Position numbers and translations under genes: made by a program
Notes under the pieces: model-generated
Database searches by the model: none
What the model saw: the letters and a program-made list of their open reading frames with translations, nothing else
What the model was told of the DNA's origin: nothing
In this document: piece by piece, positions 10,209-18,850 of the stretch
How the letters are laid out: every line of letters begins with the position of its first letter
How positions within the stretch are numbered: position 1 is the stretch's first letter
NCBI GenBank assembly: GCA_963706425.1
Contig: CAVPMN010000020.1
Coordinates: 682,001 to 746,000 of the forward strand
Direction of reading: 5' to 3'
Source: CAVPMN01 sp963706425
GTDB taxonomy: Bacteria; Actinomycetota; Acidimicrobiia; Acidimicrobiales; Acidimicrobilacustridaceae
Length of the DNA stretch: 64,000 nucleotides

Positions 10209-10930
10209 GCCGAATCCTCGACGCCACCGAACCGGCGCTCGCGCGCCTGATATTCGCGGACCGCGTCGAAGAGGTGCTCGCGGCGGAAGTCGGGCCAGAG
10301 CACGTCGGTGAACACCAGCTCGCTGTACGCGATCTCCCACAGCAGGTAGTTGGAGATGCGGAACTCGCCGGAGGTGCGCACCATCAGGTCGGGGTCGGGC
10401 ATCTCGGGGTCGTAGAGGCGCTTGCGGATGGCACGTTCGTCGACCTTGTCGGCGGGCACGCCGTCGGCAACGAGCTGGCGAACAGCGTCGACGATCTCAG
10501 CCCGCCCGCCGTAGTTGAACGCGATGGTGAACGTCATGGTGCGGTTGCGCTCGGTGAGCGCGATCGATTCGTCCATGCGTCGGATCAGCCGGCGCGGCAC
10601 CCGCCAATCGCGTCGGCCGATGAAGCGCATCCGCACGCCGCGCTCGTGCATCTCGTCGCGCCGACGCACCAGCAGCGACTCGTTGAACTTCATGAGGTAG
10701 CGCACCTCGTCGGCGGGCCGCTTCCAGTTCTCGGTCGAGAAGGCGTAGACGGTGAGCCACTTGATGCCGAGGTCGAGCGCACCTTCGACCGTGTCGAACA
10801 GCGCCTCTTCACCGGCCGCGTGCCCTTCGGTGCGCTTGAGCCCTCGACGTTGGGCCCAGCGCCCGTTCCCGTCCATCACGATGGCCACGTGCTGGGGCAC
10901 GGCACGCGGGTCGATGTCGGGAACGTCCAC
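10205..10930 (-). CDS. uppS: Undecaprenyl/polyprenyl diphosphate synthase
   Basis: Cis-prenyltransferase that condenses isopentenyl diphosphate to make the lipid carrier for peptidoglycan and exopolysaccharide synthesis. At 241 aa it has the standard length. Motifs present: HVAIVMDGNGRWA (catalytic Asp), TVYAFSTENWKRP, and RTSGEFRISNYLLWEIAYSE, which binds the diphosphate. Start is GTG at 10930, only 6 nt after TAACGT, with no Shine-Dalgarno, so the mRNA is probably leaderless. It leads the uppS-recO pair. Its product is needed by the polysaccharide cluster at 29-40 kb and by MurF and Ddl products at 42-45 kb. Confidence 0.96.
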   Translation of the reverse strand: MDVPDIDPRAVPQHVAIVMDGNGRWAQRRGLKRTEGHAAGEEALFDTVEGALDLGIKWLTVYAFSTENWKRPADEVRYLMKFNESLLVRRRDEMHERGVRMRFIGRRDWRVPRRLIRRMDESIALTERNRTMTFTIAFNYGGRAEIVDAVRQLVADGVPADKVDERAIRKRLYDPEMPDPDLMVRTSGEFRISNYLLWEIAYSELVFTDVLWPDFRREHLFDAVREYQARERRFGGVEDSA

Positions 10931-10936
10931 CCGCGC

Positions 10937-10942
10937 ACGTTA
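10937..10942 (-). promoter_or_regulatory. Putative -10 element of uppS-recO
   Basis: TAACGT on the minus strand, 6 nt before the uppS GTG. It fits TANNNT, and the distance implies transcription starting at the start codon. The same hexamer at the same distance precedes the HTH gene at 17953. Confidence 0.45.
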
Positions 10943-11061
10943 CCGCCCGCCTTCTGCCCCACCGTTGACCCCGGCGCGCTGTCGGCCCCGCCGGGTTGGC
11001 CCTCGGCTCGGTCGCAGCGGCCCTCGGTCCGGGCAGCGGGTGGCCCTAGACTCCGCCACCC

Positions 11062-12946
11062 CTGACCGAGTCGACCACACCCGAAGCGGCGCTGACCGCC
11101 GTCACCTCGGCCCTGCCGAACGGTGAGGCGCGCCCCGGCCAGGTCGAGATGGCCGCGGCGGTGGGTCGGGCCATCGCCGAGCACCGCCATCTGGTGGTGC
11201 AGGCGGGCACCGGCACGGGCAAGTCGCTCGCCTATCTCGTGCCGGCCCTCGAGAGCGGCCAGCGGGTGGTGGTGGCCACCGCCACCAAGGCCCTGCAGGA
11301 CCAGCTCGCCGACAAGGACCTGCCGTTCCTGGCCGACCACCTCGATCGGCCCTTCGAGTTCGCGGTGTTGAAGGGCCGGGCCAACTACCTGTGCCTGCAG
11401 CGGCTGCACGAGGTGAGCGCGAGCCCCGATCAGCTGTCGCTCGCCGGCCTCGACGCCCACCTCCCCGCCGACGAGGTCGAGCACCTGGCGCAGTGGGCGC
11501 TGCAGACCACCACCGGCGATCGGGCCGACCTCGATCGGGAGCCGTCCGCGCAGGTGTGGTCGGCCGTCAGCGTCGGGCCCCGCGAGTGCCCGGGCGCGAC
11601 CCGCTGCCCTCAAGGTGGCCCGTGCTTCGCCGAGCAGGCCCGGGCGCGCGCCAGCGGCGCCGACGTGGTGGTGGTCAACACCCATCTCTACGGCCTGCAC
11701 CTGGCGAGCGGTGGCGCCCTGCTGCCCGATCACGACGTGGTCGTGATCGACGAGGCCCATCAGCTCGAAGACACCATCTCGGCCACCTCTGGCCTCGAGC
11801 TCACGGCGGGACGCTTCGCCGCCCTCGCCCGGGTGGTGGGCGCCATCATCGACGACGACCAACTCGTCGGCGACCTCGAATCGGCGGGCGACCGGCTGCG
11901 CGACGTGCTGGCGGTCCATTGCGGGCGTCGGCTGCGGGGCAGCCTCGACCCCGACATCGGCGATGCGCTCACGCTGGCCCAGGGCCGGTTGAGCTCGGTG
12001 CTCAGCGCGCTCCGAGGGGTCGACGACGCCCGAGGCGACGACGTGGCCGCCCGCAAGCAACGGGCCATGAAGGCCACCACGTCGCTCGCCGACGACGTGG
12101 CCGGGGCGCTCGAGGTGCCATCGACCGACGTGGCCTGGATCGAGGGCGACGAGCAACGGCCCACGCTCAAGGTGGCACCCATCGACGTGGGCGAGCTGCT
12201 GCGCACCACGCTCTGGGAGCAGACGACGGCCGTGCTCACGAGCGCCACCATCCCGCCGTCGCTGCCCTCGAGCGTCGGCCTGGCCGAGGGCACGTTCGAC
12301 CAACTCGACGTGGGCAGCCCGTTCGACTTCGAGAGCCAGGCACTGCTCTACTGCGCCGCGCACCTACCCGACCCGCGCACCGAGCGGTTCGACGAGGCCA
12401 CCCACGACGAGCTCGAGGCCCTCATCGACGCGGCCGGCGGACGCACGCTCGCCCTGTTCACGAGCTACCGGGCCATGCATGCCGCGGTCGACGCCCTGCG
12501 CGACCGGATCGACCATCCCCTGCTCGCCCAGGACGACCTGCCCAAGCCCCTGCTGGTCGAGCGGTTCGCCGCCGACGAGGCCACCTGCCTGTTCGCCACC
12601 ATGGGGTTCTGGCAGGGCATCGACGTGCCCGGCCCCTCCCTGTCGCTGGTGACGATCGATCGCATCCCGTTCCCACGGCCCGACGAGCCGCTGCTGCAGG
12701 CGCGCCGTGAGCGGGCGCGCGCCGATGCGTTCCGCCTGGTCGACCTGCCCCGCGCCGTGACGCTCATGGCCCAAGGGGCGGGCCGCCTGGTGCGCTCGCG
12801 CGACCGACCGGGGCGTGGTAGCCGTGCTCGACCCGCGCCTGGCCACCAACCAGCGCTACCGCTGGGACATCGTGCGGGCCCTGCCCCCGATGCGCCGCAC
12901 GCGAGAGCGCAGCGAGGCGGAGGCGTTCCTGCGCTCGCTGCGATGA
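11062..12946 (+). CDS. DinG/XPD-type ATP-dependent helicase (one frame break)
   Basis: Superfamily 2 helicase of the DinG group. Order: Q-motif-like PNGEARPGQVEMAAAV, Walker A QAGTGTGKSLAYLVPAL, motif Ia TATKALQDQL, DEAH box VVVIDEAHQLEDT, motif III LTSATIPPSL, and helicase domain 2 (FTSYRAMHAAV; MGFWQGIDVPG; LMAQGAGRLVRS). Cysteines in PRECPGATRCPQGGPC are placed like the XPD/DinG Fe-S ligands. The frame shifts near 12800; after removing one base the expected ATDRGVVAVLDPRLATNQRY follows to a stop at 12946. The first in-frame ATG (11149) lies after the Q motif, so the true start is probably the CTG at 11062, just after TAGACT (11047-11052). That start is uncertain. Confidence 0.85.
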
Positions 12947-12952
12947 AGCGAC

Positions 12953-12982
12953 GGGCGACCGCTGGCCGCGGCCGGGTCGCCC
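12953..12982. terminator. Hairpin between convergent genes
   Basis: An 8-bp perfect inverted repeat (GGGCGACC and GGTCGCCC) encloses the palindrome GGCCGCGGCC. It lies just past the helicase stop and before the convergent gene at 12996. No T-tract follows on either strand, so termination function is an inference from position. Confidence 0.4.
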
Positions 12983-12995
12983 GATCGAGGAGCGG

Positions 12996-13223
12996 TCAGC
13001 CGCGGCTGCGGCGGCGGCGCTGGGCGTCGATGCGGCGAGCCGATTTCACGACCTCGTCCCAACGTGCGTGACCGCCGCTGTCGGGCGGATCGGCCGCCAT
13101 GTCGGTGGCCAACGCCTCGAGCAGCCCCGACAAGCTGACCCCTGCCTCTTCGGCCACCCGGTGCCAGGTGTCATGGCTCTCGGCGGTGAGGTAGGCGTGA
13201 ATGGCACGACGTTCGTCAGACAT
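12996..13223 (-). CDS. Small conserved protein, ribbon-helix-helix-like
   Basis: A 75-aa protein beginning MSDERRAIHAYLTAESHDTW. A short strand-like segment is followed by two helices (HRVAEEAGVSLSGLLEALA), which resembles the CopG/Arc ribbon-helix-helix layout. A basic tail ends in QRRRRSRG. This could be a small DNA-binding protein, but no operator or partner toxin is beside it. The ATG at 13223 has TGAGGAC upstream, supporting the start. It converges on the helicase and lies 121 nt downstream of era on the opposite side. I do not recognise a named family. Confidence 0.6.
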   Translation of the reverse strand: MSDERRAIHAYLTAESHDTWHRVAEEAGVSLSGLLEALATDMAADPPDSGGHARWDEVVKSARRIDAQRRRRSRG

Positions 13224-13344
13224 GGTCCTCAGCGGGGGTTCGGGGGGCGGTTGCAGAAGCTACGTCAAGGCTCGTGGTGGTGACACCTGGAGTTAACCTA
13301 CGCGTCAAAGTAGCTGTTCAGACCACTTGTGTCAGGAACCCCGA

Positions 13345-14184
13345 TCAGAAGCCGAGCCGATCGAGGGCCGCGTGGCGCCGCTGCCAGTCCTTCTCGACTT
13401 TCACGAACAGCTCGAGGTAGGCGCCCTCGGGCAGCTGCTGGCGCACCGCGGTGCCCACCGCCTTCAACACGGAGCCGCGATGGCCGATCACGATGCCCTT
13501 CTGTGACGACCGCTCGACCAGGATCTCCACCCGGATGCGGGGCCACTCCCATTCGACGACCCGGGTGGCGATCGAGTGGGGCAGCTCGTCGTGGGTGACC
13601 GCCAACAGCTGCTCTCGCACCAACTCGGCCACCCAGAACGCCTCGGGCACGTCGGTGATCATGTCGTCGGGGTAGTACTGCGGGCCCTGGGGCAGCCGCT
13701 CGACGAGGTGGTCGACCAGCTCGCTCACCCCACGACCCGTGAGCGCCGAGACCGGGAAGTAGGCCGACAGGTCGAGCTGCTCGGCGGCCCGGGCGAGTTG
13801 GCCGATGACCTGATCGGGGCTGGCGGCATCGACCTTGTTGACCACCACCACCGCATCGCTCGGCACCTGCCCACCGATGAGCCGGTCACCCGGACCGATC
13901 GGCGCAGTGGCGTCGACCACCAGGCACACCACGTCGACGTCGCCGACGGCGCTCGACGCGGTGGCGTTCATGCGCTCGCCCATCGCGGTGCGGGGCTTGT
14001 GGATGCCGGGCGTGTCGACGAACACCACCTGGGCGTCGGGTCGGTTGAGCACACCGCGGATCTGCGAGCGGGTGGTCTGGGGCTTGTCGGACACGATCGA
14101 CACCTTCGTGCCGAGCATGGCGTTGAGCAGCGTCGACTTGCCCACGTTGGGACGACCCACCAGCGTGACGAACCCGGACTTCAC
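13345..14184 (-). CDS. era: GTPase Era
   Basis: Ribosome-assembly GTPase that binds the 3' end of 16S rRNA. The 279-aa protein has G1 GRPNVGKST (10-18), G2 in KPQTTRSQIRG, G3 DTPG (57-60) and G4 NKVD (116-119). A C-terminal KH domain follows with GIVIGHRGSVLKAVGTAVR. The start overlaps the upstream CorC-family stop by 4 nt. Era, a CorC/HlyC protein, YbeY and PhoH form one minus-strand block, an association conserved widely in bacteria and tied to rRNA maturation. Confidence 0.97.
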   Translation of the reverse strand: MKSGFVTLVGRPNVGKSTLLNAMLGTKVSIVSDKPQTTRSQIRGVLNRPDAQVVFVDTPGIHKPRTAMGERMNATASSAVGDVDVVCLVVDATAPIGPGDRLIGGQVPSDAVVVVNKVDAASPDQVIGQLARAAEQLDLSAYFPVSALTGRGVSELVDHLVERLPQGPQYYPDDMITDVPEAFWVAELVREQLLAVTHDELPHSIATRVVEWEWPRIRVEILVERSSQKGIVIGHRGSVLKAVGTAVRQQLPEGAYLELFVKVEKDWQRRHAALDRLGF

Positions 14185-15470
14185 GACTCCTCCGCCACGG
14201 CCCGGTCGCCGATGGGCTCGATGCGGATGCGCCCGATCCGTCGGCCCTGCACGCGCTCGGCTCGCAGGCTGAAGCCGTCGGCTTCGATGGTCTCCCCGTT
14301 GACCGGGATGTGGCCGAGCAGGTGGAGCAGGAGCCCGCCGATCGAGTCCCAGTCACCCTCGGGCAACCCGGCATGCAGCAGGTCGTTGACCTCGTCGACG
14401 GGCATGCGGGCGTTGACGCGCACCCCGCCTCCGGCGAGCGGCTCGATCATCGGCTCCTCGCGGTCGAACTCGTCGACGATCTCTCCCACCAGCTCCTCGA
14501 TGAGGTCCTCGAGGGTGACCAGGCCGGCGGTGCCGCCGTACTCGTCGACCACGATCGCCATGTGGAACTGCTGGGCCTGCATCTCCGCGAGCAGCTCGGA
14601 GATGCGCTTGGTCTCGGGCACGAACCGCGCTTCGCGCACCATGGTGCCGACCTCGCGATCGGCTTGGTCGTCGCGGTCGGCTCGCATGAGGTCCTTGGCG
14701 AACACCAGCCCGACGATGTCGTCGATGCCGGCGGTGTAGACGGGAAGCCGGCTGAAGCCGTTGAGCAACACCACCTCCATCACGTCGGCGACGCGCAGGT
14801 TGGCGGGCACGGCCACCATGTCGGGTCGCGGCACCATCACCTCACGCACGATCGTGTCGCCGAACTCGATGATCTGCTCGATGAGCTCGCGCTCTTCGGC
14901 CTCGATGACCTCGCCCTCGACCGCGGCGTCGGCCATCGCCAGCAGCTCCTCAGCCGACACGAACGGGCCCTCTTTCAGGCCCTTGCCCGGCAGGATGACG
15001 TTGGTCAGCCCGATCAGCCCTTTGGACAGCATGCGCAGCGGCCAGAACGACACGAGCATCGACACCGGCCTGGCGGTGGTGAGCGCCGCTCGCTCGGGAT
15101 GCTGGATGGCCCAGGTCTTCGGGGCGGCCTCGGCCAACACGAACACGATCACCACGTTGAAGAAGGTGGCGACGGCCACGCCGATGGCGCCGAACAGGCG
15201 GTCGGCCACGATGCCGGTGAGGGTGGCCTGCACGAGCTGGCACACCAGCACCACGAGCAGGACCGGGTTGAGGAACCGCTCGGGATGGGTGACCAGGTCG
15301 GTGAGCTTGTCGCTGCCCGGCCGGCCGTCTTCGGCCAGCGCCTGGGCCTTCGATCGGGTCATGCGGGTGAGGCCGGTCTCGGCCACGGCCAGGTAGGTCG
15401 AGATGATGAGCAGGATCACGATGGCGATCACCATCGCCAACTCGGTGCCGGTGAACGTGACGGCCAACAT
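14181..15470 (-). CDS. CorC/HlyC-family CBS-domain membrane protein
   Basis: Hemolysin-C/CorC (CNNM-like) protein, linked in other bacteria to Mg2+ or Co2+ transport. An N-terminal DUF21 domain has about four hydrophobic segments (AMVIAIVILLIISTYLAVAE; LNPVLLVVLVCQLVQATL; VVIVFVLAEAAPKTWAI). A pair of CBS domains follows (IVREVMVPRPDMVAVPA; FHMAIVVDEYGGTAGLVT). The C-terminal transporter-associated domain ends the protein. The start used is the ATG at 15470, which overlaps the ybeY stop as TGATG; an ATG four codons upstream (15482) is possible. About 429 aa, the family norm. Substrate cannot be assigned. Confidence 0.9.
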   Translation of the reverse strand: MLAVTFTGTELAMVIAIVILLIISTYLAVAETGLTRMTRSKAQALAEDGRPGSDKLTDLVTHPERFLNPVLLVVLVCQLVQATLTGIVADRLFGAIGVAVATFFNVVIVFVLAEAAPKTWAIQHPERAALTTARPVSMLVSFWPLRMLSKGLIGLTNVILPGKGLKEGPFVSAEELLAMADAAVEGEVIEAEERELIEQIIEFGDTIVREVMVPRPDMVAVPANLRVADVMEVVLLNGFSRLPVYTAGIDDIVGLVFAKDLMRADRDDQADREVGTMVREARFVPETKRISELLAEMQAQQFHMAIVVDEYGGTAGLVTLEDLIEELVGEIVDEFDREEPMIEPLAGGGVRVNARMPVDEVNDLLHAGLPEGDWDSIGGLLLHLLGHIPVNGETIEADGFSLRAERVQGRRIGRIRIEPIGDRAVAEES

Positions 15471-16003
15471 CACACGGCCCACGGGTCGCGAGGCAACGGA
15501 CCGTAGAACTCGACGAGCAGCTCGCGCTCACGCGCCTGCATGGCGACGCGCTCGTCGTCGGCGGCGTGATCGCGGCCGAGCAGGTGCAGCACGCCGTGCA
15601 CGATGAGCAACGCCACCTCCGACTCGAAGTCGCCGGCGTGCTCGGCTGCCTGGCGGGCGGCCACGTCGGGACTGATGACCACGTCGCCGAGCAGGAGCGG
15701 GAGATCGGCCGGGTTCTGCAGGAGCCGCTCGGGACCGTCGGATCCGCCGTCGGGCCAGCGGCCGGGCTCGACGAGGTCGCCGTCGATCGGGAAGGCCAGC
15801 ACGTCGGTGGAGCCCGACGCACCCATGAATCGCTCGTTGAGCGACGCCATCGCCTGCTCGTCCACGAACAAGACCGAGAGCTCGGCATCCCCGCGCACGC
15901 CCTCGGCCCGCAGCACCTGCTCCGCGAGCGTCGCCCAGCGCGGCCCGTCGATCGTGGGGCAGGCGCCGTCGCCGGCGGACGTGCGTTCGTCGGCCACGAA
16001 CAC
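15470..16003 (-). CDS. ybeY: Endoribonuclease YbeY
   Basis: Metal-dependent RNase for 16S rRNA maturation and ribosome quality control. The signature HGVLHLLGRDH (three His, zinc ligands) lies about two-thirds along the 177-aa protein. Upstream are the family segments LSVLFVDEQAMASLNERFMG, STDVLAFPID and GDVVISPDVA. Start is GTG at 16003. The frame stays open up to the phoH stop at 16061 without another normal start codon. The gene lies between phoH and the CorC gene, as in many genomes. Confidence 0.94.
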   Translation of the reverse strand: MFVADERTSAGDGACPTIDGPRWATLAEQVLRAEGVRGDAELSVLFVDEQAMASLNERFMGASGSTDVLAFPIDGDLVEPGRWPDGGSDGPERLLQNPADLPLLLGDVVISPDVAARQAAEHAGDFESEVALLIVHGVLHLLGRDHAADDERVAMQARERELLVEFYGPLPRDPWAV

Positions 16004-16060
16004 CGAGAGCGACCCGTCGTCGGGACCGACACGACGACGGGTCTGTCGACTCGGGGGCGG

Positions 16061-17071
16061 TCAGCCATCGGGAGCCGGCCCCTTGCGCTCGGTGGCCCTG
16101 CTCGGCGCACGGACGTCGTCGGCCGGGGAGCCTTCTGCGGTGGCATAGGCGTTCACGATGTCCTGCACGATGCGATGGCGAACGACGTCGCGGCTACCGA
16201 GGTGCACGAACGCCAGCCCGTCGATGCCGCCCAGCACCTGCTCGAGGCCACCCAGCCCGCTGCGCCCGCCCTGCACGTCGACCTGGGTGACGTCGCCGGT
16301 GATGACCGCCTTCGAGCCGAAGCCGATGCGGGTGAGGAACATCTTCATCTGCTCAGGCGTGGTGTTCTGTGCCTCGTCGAGGATGATGAAGCTGTCGTTG
16401 AGCGTGCGGCCGCGCATGAAGGCGAGCGGCGCCACCTCGACCGTGCTGCGATCGAGCAGCCGTTGGGCGCCCTCGGGCTCGACCATGTCGTAGAGCGCGT
16501 CGTAGAGCGGGCGCAGGTAGGGGTCGACCTTGGCCATGAGATCGCCCGGCAGGAAGCCGAGCCGCTCACCGGCTTCGACCGCAGGTCGCGTGAGGATGAT
16601 GCGATCGACCTGCTTGGCCTGCAGGGCCTGCACGGCCATGGCGACCGCCAACCAGCTCTTGCCGGTGCCGGCCGGGCCGATGCCGAACGTGATCGTGTTG
16701 TGGCGGATGGCGTCGACGTAGCGGCGCTGGCCGCTGGTCTTCGGGCGCACGCTGCGACCGCGTGCCGAGCGCAGCACCTCGGCCGCCATCACCTGCGAGG
16801 GGCGCTCGTCGGCCTTCACCATGTCGATGCTGCGCATGAGGGCGGCGGGTTCGATCACGTGGCCCTGCTGCAGCATCACCACCAACTCCTCGAAGAGCCG
16901 GCCGACCTGGTCGGCGTGCTCACCTTCGAGGGTGATCTCGTTGCCGCGCACGTGCACGGAGACATCGGGATAGGCCGTCTCGACCAGCCGCAGCAGCTCG
17001 TCGCCGGTGCCGAGCAACCCCACCATGAGGTGGTTGCCGGGAACGTTGATCTTCACCTGGGTGTCTGACAT
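16061..17071 (-). CDS. phoH: PhoH-like ATPase (PhoL)
   Basis: P-loop ATPase of the PhoH/PhoL family, functionally tied to YbeY and RNA metabolism. The 336-aa protein has an N-terminal KH-like segment (IKNVPG-type NVPGNHLMVGLLG, then EITLEGE), Walker A FGIGPAGTGKSWLAVAMAV, the family motifs LTRPAVEAGERLGFLPGDL and RGRTLNDSFIILDEAQNTT (Walker B), then ITGDVTQVD. The ATG at 17071 is chosen over an upstream start because GGGAG lies 7 nt before it and MSDTQVKI matches usual N-termini. First gene of the phoH-ybeY-corC-era block. Confidence 0.95.
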   Translation of the reverse strand: MSDTQVKINVPGNHLMVGLLGTGDELLRLVETAYPDVSVHVRGNEITLEGEHADQVGRLFEELVVMLQQGHVIEPAALMRSIDMVKADERPSQVMAAEVLRSARGRSVRPKTSGQRRYVDAIRHNTITFGIGPAGTGKSWLAVAMAVQALQAKQVDRIILTRPAVEAGERLGFLPGDLMAKVDPYLRPLYDALYDMVEPEGAQRLLDRSTVEVAPLAFMRGRTLNDSFIILDEAQNTTPEQMKMFLTRIGFGSKAVITGDVTQVDVQGGRSGLGGLEQVLGGIDGLAFVHLGSRDVVRHRIVQDIVNAYATAEGSPADDVRAPSRATERKGPAPDG

Positions 17072-17150
17072 GTGAGGCTCCCAGCGTAGGGCGTATCCGG
17101 GGGGCGGACGCATCCTGGGCGACGAGGGGGTCGCTAGGCTGCTCAGCCTC

Positions 17151-17747
17151 GTGGCGGGGGACGGCAACGATTTCGAGCGCGTCGACGACGGTCAGATGAC
17201 CGAACACGAGCTCTCGGACGGCGCCCTCGAGCGTTGGGTGGCAGACCTGCGGTCGCGCGATGCGGCCGCCGATCGGCGGCGGGTCGGCTGGCTCACCCGT
17301 CAGGCCGCGGACGAAGCCACGCTCGTCGGGGTGCTGGCCGACCTGGCCGAGCGCGATCGACCCGTGGTGATCGAACTGACGACTGGGCGCCACCTCCGGG
17401 GACAGATCACGCTGCTGAGCGCCGAGGTGTGTGCGCTGCACAGCTCACAGGGCGCCGATCTGGTGGTGGCGGTCGACGCGATCTGCGCGGTGCGCCCGCT
17501 GCCCGGGGAGGTGGCCGTCACCGGCGACCGGCCCGCCCCGTCGGCCGCCACCTTCGCCGAGGCGGTGTCGGCGCTGTGTCCGCCGGGCACGCGGGTGGCG
17601 CTGTGGTGCCTGGGTGGCGAGGCCATCACCGGCCGGGTGCACTCGGTGGGTCGCGACGTGATGGCGCTGGTGCTCGACGCCGGTGAGCGCTGGGCCTACG
17701 TGGCGCTCGACTCGGTGGTGGAGCTGTCGGTGGCCGAGTCGGGATAG
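17151..17747 (+). CDS. Uncharacterised protein with two Sm-like repeats
   Basis: A 198-aa protein, not assigned to a named family. Residues about 71-116 (PVVIELTTGRHLRGQITLLS... to ICAVRP) and 146-194 (GTRVALWCLGGEAITGRVHS... to VVELSV) look like two copies of one small beta-barrel. Each has a strand, a glycine turn, a GxI/V strand, a conserved hydrophobic strand and a final Val-rich strand. The pattern resembles Sm/Lsm folds, but this rests on pattern alone. Start GTG at 17151 follows TAGGCT by 10 nt; an internal ATG at 17196 is possible. Divergent from phoH, and its 3' end overlaps the convergent HTH gene by 52 nt. Confidence 0.7.
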   Translation: MAGDGNDFERVDDGQMTEHELSDGALERWVADLRSRDAAADRRRVGWLTRQAADEATLVGVLADLAERDRPVVIELTTGRHLRGQITLLSAEVCALHSSQGADLVVAVDAICAVRPLPGEVAVTGDRPAPSAATFAEAVSALCPPGTRVALWCLGGEAITGRVHSVGRDVMALVLDAGERWAYVALDSVVELSVAESG

Positions 17748-17953
17748 AGGTGCTCGAGCGTGCCGGGCTCGATGCGGCACGCCTCGATGAAGTCGTCGAC
17801 CTCGTTGGCCTTGAGGCGGATGACCCGACCGAACCGGTAGGCGGGCAGTTGGCCCTCGTCGATGAACCGGTAGAGCGTGCGGGGCGTGATGCCCAGACGT
17901 GAGGCCGCCTCGGCGGTGCTCAGCCAGCTGATGTCGTCGCCGGGCGTGGCCAT
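17696..17953 (-). CDS. BldC-like/excisionase-family HTH protein
   Basis: An 85-aa DNA-binding protein with a MerR-type helix-turn-helix: SWLSTAEAASRLGITPRTLY, then RFIDEGQLPAYRFGRVIRLK and a C-terminal helix. This layout is shared by phage excisionases and the actinobacterial BldC group. No integrase is nearby, so a chromosomal regulator is more likely. A Ser/Thr-rich tail overlaps the convergent upstream gene by 52 nt. The ATG at 17953 lies 6 nt after TAACGT with no Shine-Dalgarno, so translation is probably leaderless. It is divergent from the Tad locus and could regulate it, but that is only a guess from position. Confidence 0.85.
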   Translation of the reverse strand: MATPGDDISWLSTAEAASRLGITPRTLYRFIDEGQLPAYRFGRVIRLKANEVDDFIEACRIEPGTLEHLYPDSATDSSTTESSAT

Positions 17954-17959
17954 CGGCCC

Positions 17960-17965
17960 ACGTTA
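17960..17965 (-). promoter_or_regulatory. Putative -10 element of the HTH gene
   Basis: TAACGT on the minus strand, 6 nt upstream of the ATG at 17953, identical in sequence and spacing to the element before uppS. It implies a leaderless transcript. Confidence 0.45.
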
Positions 17966-18132
17966 GCATCTCGGATCTTTTGTTTGCCTTTCAGTGTTCC
18001 CCGCGACGTGCCGTGCCTGCGGACGACGGCCCTGGCTGTGTCGCACGTCATATGGCCGGGGAGCAGCGCCCGTCTTACGTTCGCCCGGCCCGACGGGCGG
18101 GCTGCTTCGGGCACACGGTGGAGGCGGTGCAG

Positions 18133-18840
18133 GTGGATCCCTCGAACAACGCGGCAACCGGACCGCGGCGGCTCCTCGAGCGGTCCCGACCAGGTGGGCG
18201 GGCGCTCGTGGGTGGGCTGCTCGTCGTGGTGGCCACCCTCGGCGTGCTGGCCGCTTATCAAGGAGCCGGTGGCGATCCCACCACGAGCTACGTGGTGGTC
18301 GAGACATCGCTCGCCGCCGGCGAGCCCCTCGCCGGCGACCGGCTCACGACGGTGGCCATCGACCTCCCCCCGGCCCAGGCGGCCATGGCGTTCGGGTCGG
18401 TCGACGAGCTCAGGGGCGCAGTTGCACTCGCCCCGCTCGAGCCGGGCGATCTGCTCCTGCGGTCGGCCGTGCTGGTCGGCGAAGGGGCGCGCGCGGGTGG
18501 GCCGGCCCACGAGTTCTCCCTGTCGATCGATCGCGACCGAGCGGTGAACGGTGAGCTCGTGCTCGGCGAGATCGTCGACGTGCTCGCCACCTACGGCACC
18601 GGCGACACCAGCTACACGCTCGTCGCGGCCCGGTCGGCCACCGTGCTCGGCGTCGACGACGGGTCGTCGGGTGGCATCGGATCGCCGGGCACGGTGGTGC
18701 TCACCTTGGGCCTGACCACCCCCGACGACGTGCTCGAGGTGGCCCACGCCGGACACGCCGGCACCGTCACCGTCGTGCGCGCCACCCGGGCCGACCAACC
18801 GTTGCCCGACCGCTACACGGCCCCTGGGCCCGAGCAATGA
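18133..18840 (+). CDS. SAF-domain protein, CpaB/RcpC-like Tad component
   Basis: Likely periplasm-facing Flp/Tad pilus assembly protein. One N-terminal transmembrane helix (GRALVGGLLVVVATLGVLAA) is followed by a SAF domain (VVVETSLAAGEPLAGDRLTT... LEPGDLLLRSAVLV). A CpaB-like C-terminal half follows (LSIDRDRAVNGELVLGEIVD; YTLVAARSATVLGVDD). The GTG at 18133 is chosen because GGAGG lies 8 nt upstream; the frame is open further up but lacks a better site. 235 aa. It is the first gene of the Tad locus, 10 nt before cpaE. Confidence 0.8.
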   Translation: MDPSNNAATGPRRLLERSRPGGRALVGGLLVVVATLGVLAAYQGAGGDPTTSYVVVETSLAAGEPLAGDRLTTVAIDLPPAQAAMAFGSVDELRGAVALAPLEPGDLLLRSAVLVGEGARAGGPAHEFSLSIDRDRAVNGELVLGEIVDVLATYGTGDTSYTLVAARSATVLGVDDGSSGGIGSPGTVVLTLGLTTPDDVLEVAHAGHAGTVTVVRATRADQPLPDRYTAPGPEQ

Positions 18841-18850
18841 TCTGCGCCCG

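Noticed and set aside
17696..17953. Excisionase as a sign of a prophage
   Set aside because: No integrase, attachment site or phage gene is nearby; the BldC-like chromosomal role is simpler.
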